Assembly (NCBI GenBank): GCA_947484245.1
Contig: CANKOT010000022.1
Span: forward strand, 1 to 25,997
From: Comamonadaceae bacterium
GTDB lineage: Bacteria > Pseudomonadota > Gammaproteobacteria > Burkholderiales > Burkholderiaceae
Direction: 5' to 3'
Length of the DNA stretch: 25,997 nt
In this document: positions 5,876 to 13,306 of the stretch, in pieces
Layout of the letters: every line of letters begins with the position of its first letter
Position numbering within the stretch: the stretch's first letter is position 1
Made by a program: the position numbers and the translations under genes
The notes under the pieces: model-generated
What the model was told of the DNA's origin: nothing
Seen by the model: the letters and a program-made list of their open reading frames with translations, nothing else
The model's database searches: none

Positions 5876-7830
5876 ATCATTTCGTAAGCGTAAGCAAACT
5901 GGCCCATGAGTTGATGGATTTGTGTGTGAATTAAATCTTGCTTGGCTGGATCAACTTGGCCCAGTTTAATTTGGATCAAAGTGCCTCTTGCTGTATCGGG
6001 TGAGATGATGACTTCGATTGAATCTGGATGATTGATTTTTAAATTTTCAATGACATTTTCAATCAATCGAGTAAATTCTCTCACCATCGTCATTTCACGC
6101 AGCTTCACTTTCATGGGCTTGCCAATATCTGTTAATGGCATTTTTTCAAGAATATGTATTTCTTTTGGCATAGCCGCACGCTCAGAAATTCGAGACTCCA
6201 AAAATTGCAGTAAATCAGCACTCGTTGCTTTTGAGTCTTGGGCGAGTTGAACATAAGCAATGGGTAACTCTCCCGCATGCGCATCGGGTTTGCCAACAGC
6301 GGCAACCAACAATACATCTTTTGATTGAACAAGCGGCTCTTCAATCAAGCCAGGGTCGATGTTGTGTCCTCCGCGAATAATCACATCTTTCAATCGGCCC
6401 GTTACAAAAACATATCCGTCGTCGTCAATTCTTCCTAAGTCACCCGTAATCAACCAACCGTCTTGCGTCCATGAGTTGGTATTGTGTTCAGGGTTGAGGT
6501 ATCCAGGTGTTAATCCAGGACTTCGAATCACCAACATGCCAATTTCTTCAGGACCACATTGCCTGATTTCTTTATGATGTTTATCGAGTTCAACCGCACG
6601 CACATCGGTGTAGGGTAATCGGATGCCTGAGCCGCCTTCTTTGGATGGACCATCGCGGGGGTCAATGGCGATACTCGATGCGTTCTCGGTCATGCCATAC
6701 GAATTGAGAACACGCACACCGCAAACGCGCTCGAACTCTTCGCGCACTGCAATTGGCATTGCGGTTGAGCCTGTTACAAAGTAGGGTTTGAGCGAACTCA
6801 AATCAATACCAACAGGGGGCGATTTGGATAAAACGGCTAAGGTGGTGGGTACACCCGAGAGTCGTGTGAGTTTGTATTTCTCAACGAATTTCCAATAATT
6901 GGAAATGTACGATTTATCGCGTGCACCTAACAAGCTCGGTATCAATACACTGGCACCACTTGCAAGAGCGGGCAGGCATCGCCCCAGTAATCCACCCACA
7001 TGAAACAAAGGGGTGTCGTGAAAAATAATTTCACCAGGAGTGCCTTTGTAGGCGAGTTGCAAAGTCCAATGTCTAAAAGACATGTTGCGGTGCGTTATTT
7101 TTACAATTTTAGGAACGCCTGTGGTGCCACCTGAATGAATGTATGCGCCGATGGATTCACCAGGTTGCCAATCTACGTTGAGGTTTGGCTGGGTTGGCAA
7201 TGCGTCGATTTGAGTTTTCCAATCGTTGCTTGCAATGCGGGTTCCATCGATGCCAGGTATTGTCCAGATGCCAAGATCTTTGGGCAATTGATCTTGAATA
7301 CTTTGAAACGTTTCCCAAATGCGAAAACCCGGCGTTGGACCCAGCGTGATCACGTGCGTTGATTGGGACTCGATTAAGAGATGCAATAAATGTTGCGGCT
7401 CAAGCATCCAATTGATAGGAAAGACTGTGCCCACTTGCATTGCACCCAGTATGGCTGGATAGATTTCTGGAATTGCAGGCATCAGCACTGCAATCACTGG
7501 CTTGTCATGATTGCTATTTGCAAGAATCAATTGCGCAGTTTTTTGAATCCACTGCCTGAGTGTTTGGAATGAAACTTCGACGGCTTTTGCTTGTATATCG
7601 CCATTGGGAACAAAATAAATGGCCGTCTCTTGAGGTGCACGCGACGACAAAGCAATGTCAATGCGATGGGCATAATTTTCGTGCTTTAACCACTTGGACA
7701 GTGGAAATTTTTCTATCTCTTTGACGTCGTTCAAGCAAGAGAGCGCTTGGTCATGAAGTGAGTAATCAATCGTTGGTAGCAACTCGTATTGCTTTTGATA
7801 GCCATCACTGTTTGAAGCGCGCGAAATCAT
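5872..7830 (-). CDS. acyl-CoA ligase (AMP-forming), paralogue 1
   Basis: A 652-residue member of the ANL superfamily that joins a carboxylic acid to CoA through an acyl-adenylate. The ATP-binding P-loop is HSGGTTGVPK (232-241), which fits the AMP-binding signature; further motifs are YGMTEN (378-383), ITGDLGRIDDDGY (461-473), GRLKDVIIRGGHNI (478-491) and the catalytic lysine 571 in GKPMK. About 78 residues follow that lysine, more than usual, and form what looks like a small extra alpha/beta unit. It is clearly paralogous to the ligase at 10816 (shared PINWML, LGPTPGF.IWE, GARDK.Y). It is second in a leftward pair, 75 bases after an acyl-CoA dehydrogenase. The substrate is unknown; the family resembles medium-chain, alicyclic or aromatic acid ligases. 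Confidence 0.92.
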   Translation of the reverse strand: MISRASNSDGYQKQYELLPTIDYSLHDQALSCLNDVKEIEKFPLSKWLKHENYAHRIDIALSSRAPQETAIYFVPNGDIQAKAVEVSFQTLRQWIQKTAQLILANSNHDKPVIAVLMPAIPEIYPAILGAMQVGTVFPINWMLEPQHLLHLLIESQSTHVITLGPTPGFRIWETFQSIQDQLPKDLGIWTIPGIDGTRIASNDWKTQIDALPTQPNLNVDWQPGESIGAYIHSGGTTGVPKIVKITHRNMSFRHWTLQLAYKGTPGEIIFHDTPLFHVGGLLGRCLPALASGASVLIPSLLGARDKSYISNYWKFVEKYKLTRLSGVPTTLAVLSKSPPVGIDLSSLKPYFVTGSTAMPIAVREEFERVCGVRVLNSYGMTENASSIAIDPRDGPSKEGGSGIRLPYTDVRAVELDKHHKEIRQCGPEEIGMLVIRSPGLTPGYLNPEHNTNSWTQDGWLITGDLGRIDDDGYVFVTGRLKDVIIRGGHNIDPGLIEEPLVQSKDVLLVAAVGKPDAHAGELPIAYVQLAQDSKATSADLLQFLESRISERAAMPKEIHILEKMPLTDIGKPMKVKLREMTMVREFTRLIENVIENLKINHPDSIEVIISPDTARGTLIQIKLGQVDPAKQDLIHTQIHQLMGQFAYAYEMI

Positions 7831-7905
7831 GGTTTTATGGCAATTTCAGCCGCGCTGTTCGAATCATTGTGCCCTTTGTCATGAGCGAGTTTTTTGCATA
7901 AAAAT

Positions 7906-9048
7906 TCAAATCCCTAATGTGGATGCAATGATATTTTTTTGAATTTCTGAAGTGCCGCCACCGATGGTTGCAAGACGTGAATCTCTAAAGAAACGTTGCA
8001 TCGGGTATTCCATGCTGTATCCGTAGCCGCCCAATATTTGCAAACACATGTCTGAAATTGTTTTGTATGACTCTCCGACGTAATACTTGATGACGGCTGT
8101 ATCAGCGCGTTCTGCTTTGCCGTTTTCCATGAGCCACGCATACCGGCGGATCATGGTGAATGAGGTGTCTAGCATCACTTTCATGTCTGCAAATTTGTGT
8201 TGCGTAACTTGAAAGCTGCTAATTGGCTTGCCAAATTGATGGCGTGTTTTTGCGTAATCCAACGCGTATTCGAATGCGCGGCGCGCCGCTCCAATGCGCA
8301 CCGCAGACAAACAAAGGCGTTCATAACGCAAAGTGTCTTCGCAAACAGCCCAGCCGTGATCGAGTTGACCCAGCACCGCTGTATTGGAGACGCGCACGTC
8401 GGTAAAAGTGACTTCAGTGGTTCCAATAGAGTGTTGACCCAATGTTGGGATCTTGCGAACTTCGATGCCGGGGAGTTTGGTGTCGACCAAAAAAGTACTA
8501 ATGCCTAATTGTTTTTTGCCCAAGTCATTGGTGCGAAGGGCCAGCAACACATAGTCCGAGATATCCATTCCCGATGTCCACTGTTTGCGACCATTGATGA
8601 TGAATCCATCGCCGTCGGCAACTGCGCGGGTTCTGAGCGCTGCAGCGTCCGAGCCTGAATCGGGTTCAGACAATGCAAATGCAAAAGAAAGTTCACCCTT
8701 TGCGGTGCGAGGCACGATGCGTTGCTTTTGCTCTTCGGTGCCGTGCTTGAGCACCGCATAACAACCATAAGTGAAATTTCTGAAAAGCCACAGCCCGAGT
8801 TCTTCAAAATGATGGCCTGTCTCTTCAAGAAGCAAGGCCAAATCGGTGGGTGAGCCGGCCGCGCCTCCAAATGACTCGGGGGCAATGAGCCCCAGCCAGC
8901 CATTTTGCGCCATGGCGTTGAAGGCTTCTCGAGGTGGGGTATGGTTAAGATCGCATTTAGCAGCGTATTCCATGGTGCAAACGTCGCCAAGCAATGTTTG
9001 TACAGATTGGAGCATGAGCTCCTGATCGCTAGTATTTCCGAAGTTCAT
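7906..9048 (-). CDS. acyl-CoA dehydrogenase (catalytic Glu in the IVD/LCAD-type position)
   Basis: A 380-residue acyl-CoA dehydrogenase. It has FALSEPDSGSDAAALRT (124-140), FIINGRKQWTSG (149-160), RHQFGKPISSFQVTQ and a C-terminal IGGGTSEIQK. At residue 364, where MCAD-type enzymes carry the catalytic glutamate, there is Gly. Instead Glu243 lies in LRYERLCLSA, at the position that serves as base in isovaleryl-CoA and long-chain acyl-CoA dehydrogenases. It should therefore be active but belong to a different subgroup from the enzyme at 3562, perhaps one for branched or bulky acyl chains. It is first in a leftward pair with acyl-CoA ligase 1 and is divergent, 79 bases away, from the enoyl-CoA hydratase gene. 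Confidence 0.93.
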   Translation of the reverse strand: MNFGNTSDQELMLQSVQTLLGDVCTMEYAAKCDLNHTPPREAFNAMAQNGWLGLIAPESFGGAAGSPTDLALLLEETGHHFEELGLWLFRNFTYGCYAVLKHGTEEQKQRIVPRTAKGELSFAFALSEPDSGSDAAALRTRAVADGDGFIINGRKQWTSGMDISDYVLLALRTNDLGKKQLGISTFLVDTKLPGIEVRKIPTLGQHSIGTTEVTFTDVRVSNTAVLGQLDHGWAVCEDTLRYERLCLSAVRIGAARRAFEYALDYAKTRHQFGKPISSFQVTQHKFADMKVMLDTSFTMIRRYAWLMENGKAERADTAVIKYYVGESYKTISDMCLQILGGYGYSMEYPMQRFFRDSRLATIGGGTSEIQKNIIASTLGI

Positions 9049-9127
9049 AGTGTGTGTTGAGAGGCACGCTACACAGAGACGGGCGTGTTTGAGTTATTCT
9101 ACATTCAATTAAAAAAAAGTAACTGCC

Positions 9128-9922
9128 ATGAACATTCCAACTTTTGAAACAATCAAGCAAGAACTTCGCGGACGTGTCGCCATCTTGACACTCAATCGCC
9201 CCGAAGCCATGAATGCCATCAACATGAAAATGCGTGGCGAACTGCGCACAGCATTGGATGAACTCAGACGTGACTCGCAAGTCGGTGCAGTGATCTTGAC
9301 AGGCGAGGGCGAGAAAGCATTTTCAGCAGGAATGGACTTGCGTGAGTTTTCTTCGATGAATGCAAATATTCCCATTGCAGAAATGAAACGCTTTCGTTGG
9401 GAACAAGGCGAAGGCATCGCTGCATTTGATAAACCCATTATTGCTGCAGTCAATGGCCTTGCAATTGGTGGTGGTGTTGAATTGACCTTGTTGTGCGATT
9501 TTGCTTTTGCTGCAGATAAATCGAGTTTTGCATTTGGTGAAGTCAAGCGAGGTTTGATCCCAGGCAATGGCGGTACTCAACGTTTATCTAGGCGCATTGG
9601 CACTGCGCGTGCATTGGACATGATTTTGACGGGGCGTACCGTTTCAGCGAGCGAAGCTTTATCGATTGGATTGGTTCAATACGTGGTGCCTCAAAACGAA
9701 TTGATCGAACAAGCTTTGAAGTTGGCAGAGATGATGGCTGCCAATGCGCCTGTTGCTGTGCGCTCGGCCAAAGCAGCGATTCATCGCGGCGCAGATTTGA
9801 CGCTTGCTGATGGTCTGCGATTAGAGCAAGACATGGCAGCTTTTCTTTATACAACCGAAGATTCAAAAGAAGGCCCGCAGGCATTTCTGGAAAAACGCCC
9901 AGCCGTTTGGAAGGGACAATAA
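9128..9922 (+). CDS. enoyl-CoA hydratase with both catalytic glutamates
   Basis: A 264-residue crotonase with a full hydratase active site: oxyanion motif FSAGMD (65-70) and NGLAIGGGVELT, with Glu118 and Glu138 (FGEVKRG) at the positions of the two catalytic glutamates of mitochondrial enoyl-CoA hydratase, followed by IPGNGGTQRL. It adds water across an alpha,beta-unsaturated acyl-CoA. It opens a rightward operon: the CitE-like lyase begins three bases after its stop. The start ATG follows a run of eight A and no clear Shine-Dalgarno sequence is present. The hydroxyacyl-CoA product is the natural substrate for the lyase encoded next. Confidence 0.93.
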   Translation: MNIPTFETIKQELRGRVAILTLNRPEAMNAINMKMRGELRTALDELRRDSQVGAVILTGEGEKAFSAGMDLREFSSMNANIPIAEMKRFRWEQGEGIAAFDKPIIAAVNGLAIGGGVELTLLCDFAFAADKSSFAFGEVKRGLIPGNGGTQRLSRRIGTARALDMILTGRTVSASEALSIGLVQYVVPQNELIEQALKLAEMMAANAPVAVRSAKAAIHRGADLTLADGLRLEQDMAAFLYTTEDSKEGPQAFLEKRPAVWKGQ

Positions 9923-9925
9923 ATC

Positions 9926-10819
9926 ATGACATCCCCAGCAAAAAAAATGCATCGAACTTTGTTGTTTGCACCTGGAAGTCGAATTGAATTGTTGACAAAG
10001 GCACAACTCGGTGCAGCAGATGCGATGATTTTTGACTTGGAAGATTCAGTTCCATTGAACGCAAAAGATGAAGCCAGAAAAAATGTTCAACAGGTATTGG
10101 CATTGGGTTTAAAAAAACCCATGTATTTGCGAATAAGCAACCCACGTGCTGGTGACTACTTGGCCGATTTGGGCGTCCTTCACAACCAATCTTTGGTCAA
10201 TGTGGCGGGTGTTGCATTGCCCAAAGCAGACGATGCGCAAGATATTGAAACTGTTTCCAAAGCCTTGCAGGACATTGAATTAAAAGCCGGTGTAGCCGTT
10301 GGTAGTTTGTCGATCCTACCGATGATTGAAACTTGTTTGGGTCTGCGCAATTCATTTGATATCGCAAAGTCCTCAAAGCGAGTGAGTGGTATGGCATTGG
10401 CCAGTGCCGAAGAAGGTGACTTTATGGTGGACTTGGGTGGCCGCTGGACGCCGCGCAATTTGGCATTGACCTATCCCCGCAGCAAATTGGTGGTGGATTC
10501 ACGCGCAGCGGGCATTGAGTGGATTGTCGATGGCGTGTTCATGAATTTGAAAGACACGCAGTTGCTGCGTGAAGAATGTTTGATTGCACGCGAATTGGGG
10601 TTTGTGGGCAAGATGGCAATTCATCCCACACAAGTGGATGTGATGCACGAGGTTTTTTCGCCAAGCGCACAAGAAATTGAATATGCACGCGGCTTGATTG
10701 CAGCGTTTCGTGAAGGTGAGGCACGAGGTGTCGGCGCTGTAAAATATCAGGGCATGATGGTTGATTATGCCAATGTGCGATTGGCAGAACGTACCTTGGC
10801 ATTGGTTGAGTCTTTATGA
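9926..10819 (+). CDS. CitE/HpcH-like acyl-CoA lyase (malyl- or citramalyl-CoA lyase-like)
   Basis: A 297-residue TIM-barrel protein of the HpcH/HpaI aldolase and citrate lyase beta-subunit family. Motifs seen: RTLLFAPGSR (10-19), DLEDSVPLNAKDEAR (37-51), YLRISNP (67-73; the family usually has R-x-N here), the magnesium-linked Glu135 in PMIETCLG, DFMVDLGG (165-172), and KMAIHPTQ (229-236). These enzymes cleave or form beta-hydroxyacyl-CoA esters, releasing acetyl- or propionyl-CoA and an oxo acid. The stop overlaps the start of the ligase gene (ATGA), implying coupled translation. In this operon the lyase can replace thiolysis as the chain-cleaving step. Exact substrate, and whether it acts on CoA esters or thioester-free acids, is not readable from the sequence. 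Confidence 0.87.
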   Translation: MTSPAKKMHRTLLFAPGSRIELLTKAQLGAADAMIFDLEDSVPLNAKDEARKNVQQVLALGLKKPMYLRISNPRAGDYLADLGVLHNQSLVNVAGVALPKADDAQDIETVSKALQDIELKAGVAVGSLSILPMIETCLGLRNSFDIAKSSKRVSGMALASAEEGDFMVDLGGRWTPRNLALTYPRSKLVVDSRAAGIEWIVDGVFMNLKDTQLLREECLIARELGFVGKMAIHPTQVDVMHEVFSPSAQEIEYARGLIAAFREGEARGVGAVKYQGMMVDYANVRLAERTLALVESL

Positions 10820-12699
10820 ATTCAAATCTTTTCAATTCCGGCGTCATCAAAGAACACTACGATCCGTTTCGCAATCTGGCCGATGTTGAAGCCATCGAAA
10901 AAATTCCTCTTGAAGAGCGCGTCAAGCGATGGGACTTTGCATTGAATTTGTTGGATGGTTGCCGTGATGATCCCAATCGAATTGCATTGCACATCACACA
11001 TCACGGCAATATCGATGGTGAAGTTAAAACATGGACATTTGCAGAACTCGAGAGACGCTCGATTCAATGCGCCAATTTATTGCGTGCAAGTGGACTCGGT
11101 GCAAATGATGTCGTTGCAGTTATCACGCCTACTGTTCCAGGCTTGTTTGCAACCATGATTGGTGGCTTGCTTGCTGTGCGTTTGTTTCCCATCAATTGGA
11201 TGCTAGATGCCCATGCTTTAAGCGACTTGATGCGGCGCGCAGAAGTTAAATTGGTCATTGCATTAGGCCCAACACCTGGATTTTCAATTTGGGAAAATGT
11301 GAGTGCGGCTATTCAAAGCTTAGAAAAGCCACCTCAAGTCTTGACCTTGCACGAGGCGTTTAGCCCGCCTGCAGCAAATGATTTGTTAACACAAGCTGAA
11401 AAACATTCGGGTGATCGATTGACCTTTGATCGACCCACTGCAAAGCGTGACACCGTTGCATGCTATGTGCATTCTGGCGGTACAACAGGGCATCCCAAAA
11501 TTGTCAAAATCTTGCACGGTGGCATGGTGTATCGGCAATGGGCGGCCAACAATGGTTTGGCATTTACGCGCCATGATGTTGTTCTATCGGATACACCGCT
11601 ATTTCATATCGGCGGATTGCTCGTGCGTGGATTGGTGAGTACGGCGAACGCCAACACTGCAGTGATTCCGAGTATTTTTGGTGCGCGTGACAAAACTTAT
11701 ATGGCCAATTATTGGCGTTATATCGAACGCTTTGGTATTACTCAAGTATCGGGCGTGCCGACAACCTTGTCTGTGCTTGCCAAAAACCCACCCACCACAG
11801 AAAACATCAGTTCATTGCGACCTTACTTTGCAACAGGCTCAACCGCAATGGCACCAGCGATTCAAGAACGTCTTACACAAATCACGGGCGCGCAGGTGAT
11901 GCAAAGTTATGGCTTGACTGAAAACACCAGTCATGTATCACTTGATCCACGCGATGGTGAAGTGCGTACGCGTTGTTCGGGTATTCGCGTGCCCTACATG
12001 CAAATTCGAATTGTCAAAATGAAAGAGGGCGGTGAAATTGAGCGCGACTGTGCCATTGATGAAATCGGCATGTTATTGGTAGGTGGCCCAGGTGTCGCAG
12101 GAGGGTACTTAGATCCATCGCAAAACAAAGGTGCGTTTTTAGACAATGGTTTTTTTGTCACGGGTGACCTTGGAAGTTTGGACTCCGACGGTTATTTGCG
12201 AATCAGTGGAAGACAAAAAGATTTAATTATTCGTGGGGGCCACAACATTGAACCAGGATTGATTGAAGAAGCACTCATGCAATCGCCAGCGGTGGCAATT
12301 GCTGCGGCCGTTGGAAAACCCGATACCCATGCGGGTGAATTGCCGATTGCTTATGTGGAGTTGCATCCAGGCGCAAAAATCAGTGCAGAAGAATTGCTTA
12401 CTTTTGCAACTGAGCGTATTCCAGAGCGACCTGCTGTTCCCAAAGAGATCGTGATTCTCGATAAACTGCCACTCACGTCTGTTGGAAAACCCATGAAGCA
12501 TGTCCTTCAAATGGACGCAGCCAAGCGCGAATTTGAAAATGCTTTAAAACCCTTGGCCTGCCAATGGAAATTAGATATTGTGAATACGGGTGGTAGTGGA
12601 CTTGCCATGACCGTTCATTTAAAAAATGCGTCATCAACAGACAGAGATGAAGCAGAAAAAATTCTCTCTGCTTATTCGACGCCCTATGTGATTGAATGA
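10816..12699 (+). CDS. acyl-CoA ligase (AMP-forming), paralogue 2
   Basis: A 627-residue ANL-superfamily ligase with P-loop HSGGTTGHPK (219-228), SYGLTEN, VTGDLGSLDSDGY, the GRQKDLIIRGGHNI segment and catalytic Lys558 in GKPMK. It shares many exact segments with the ligase at 5872 (INWML, LGPTPGF, PLFH.GGLL, YFATGSTAM-like), so the two arose by duplication. A C-terminal extension of about 66 residues is also shared in layout (helix, then strands WKLDIVNT and LAMTVHLK). Its start codon overlaps the lyase stop, which makes hydratase, lyase and ligase one translation-coupled unit. It should activate the pathway substrate or an intermediate to its CoA ester. A short hairpin follows the stop codon. 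Confidence 0.93.
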   Translation: MNSNLFNSGVIKEHYDPFRNLADVEAIEKIPLEERVKRWDFALNLLDGCRDDPNRIALHITHHGNIDGEVKTWTFAELERRSIQCANLLRASGLGANDVVAVITPTVPGLFATMIGGLLAVRLFPINWMLDAHALSDLMRRAEVKLVIALGPTPGFSIWENVSAAIQSLEKPPQVLTLHEAFSPPAANDLLTQAEKHSGDRLTFDRPTAKRDTVACYVHSGGTTGHPKIVKILHGGMVYRQWAANNGLAFTRHDVVLSDTPLFHIGGLLVRGLVSTANANTAVIPSIFGARDKTYMANYWRYIERFGITQVSGVPTTLSVLAKNPPTTENISSLRPYFATGSTAMAPAIQERLTQITGAQVMQSYGLTENTSHVSLDPRDGEVRTRCSGIRVPYMQIRIVKMKEGGEIERDCAIDEIGMLLVGGPGVAGGYLDPSQNKGAFLDNGFFVTGDLGSLDSDGYLRISGRQKDLIIRGGHNIEPGLIEEALMQSPAVAIAAAVGKPDTHAGELPIAYVELHPGAKISAEELLTFATERIPERPAVPKEIVILDKLPLTSVGKPMKHVLQMDAAKREFENALKPLACQWKLDIVNTGGSGLAMTVHLKNASSTDRDEAEKILSAYSTPYVIE

Positions 12700-12707
12700 T
12701 CAAACTC

Positions 12708-12729
12708 GATGCAACTTGTATCTTGCATC
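12708..12729. terminator. hairpin between convergent genes, weak terminator candidate
   Basis: GATGCAA (12708-12714) and TTGCATC (12723-12729) form a perfect seven-pair stem with an eight-base loop, placed in the 37-base gap between the convergent ligase and Lrp-type genes. There is no T run on either side, so intrinsic termination would be weak at best. Confidence 0.4.
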
Positions 12730-12736
12730 TGGTCGG

Positions 12737-13204
12737 TCAGCCCAAGCCCAAAGGCAGCGCTGTTTTGTAACGCACCTGTTTGAGCGCAAAGCTAGATCTA
12801 ATTTTCTCGACGCCCGGAATGGGTGAAAGTTGCTCCAATATAAATTTTTCCAGCGCTTGGATGTCTTTGACCGCCACTCGCAATAAGTAGTCGCTGTCTC
12901 CCGTCATCAAATAGCACTCCATCACTTCATCGTGTTGGGCAATGTGGGCTTCGAAGTTTGCCAAGGCTTCTTTGCTTTGCGTTTTTAGGCTGATTGAAAT
13001 AAAAACTGTGAGGCCTAAACCCAAAGCACTTGCGTTTGCCAATGCCACGTATTTTTCAATGACCCCTGCGGCTTCCAGTGCCTTGACGCGGGTAAGGCAA
13101 GGGGATGGCGAAAGGCCAATTTTTCGAGCAAGTTCAACGTTGGTCAAACTTCCGTCCCGCTGCAGATGATCCAATATGCGTATATCTGTTTTATCTAAAT
13201 TCAT
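12737..13204 (-). CDS. Lrp/AsnC-family transcriptional regulator
   Basis: A 155-residue regulator of normal family length. An N-terminal winged helix-turn-helix (residues 4-55; [25 protein letters not shown]) is followed by the ligand-binding RAM domain, with the typical [19 protein letters not shown] strand pair and a [17 protein letters not shown] end. Lrp/AsnC proteins form octamers or dimers and sense amino acids or related small molecules. The gene is divergent from the AceE-type gene with an AT-rich gap of about 100 bases, so it most likely controls that gene and itself. The pair resembles mdeR/mdeB of Pseudomonas putida, where an Lrp-type protein controls methionine breakdown and an E1 homologue. 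The effector here is unknown. Confidence 0.93.
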   Translation of the reverse strand: MNLDKTDIRILDHLQRDGSLTNVELARKIGLSPSPCLTRVKALEAAGVIEKYVALANASALGLGLTVFISISLKTQSKEALANFEAHIAQHDEVMECYLMTGDSDYLLRVAVKDIQALEKFILEQLSPIPGVEKIRSSFALKQVRYKTALPLGLG

Positions 13205-13269
13205 ATGCTGTTAATTCAATATTATTGGCATTTTATGCTTTAAATAGCTAGTTAAATAGACGAAATTGA

Positions 13270-13284
13270 TAGCTTATTTTGTCA
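13270..13284 (+). promoter_or_regulatory. possible Lrp-type operator in the divergent gap
   Basis: The 15 bases fit 12 of 15 positions of the enterobacterial Lrp consensus (YAGHAWATTWTDCTR). They lie 22 bases before the E1 start, in a strongly AT-rich gap where an Lrp-type regulator would be expected to bind. AT-rich DNA yields such matches easily, so this is only a candidate. Confidence 0.3.
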
Positions 13285-13306
13285 TTTGGCAATTAAAGTT
13301 CTGAAT

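Noticed and set aside
9049..9127. Promoter boxes in the divergent gap between acyl-CoA dehydrogenase 2 and enoyl-CoA hydratase
   Set aside because: The gap must carry promoters, but no pair of -35 and -10 boxes with acceptable spacing stood out on either strand.
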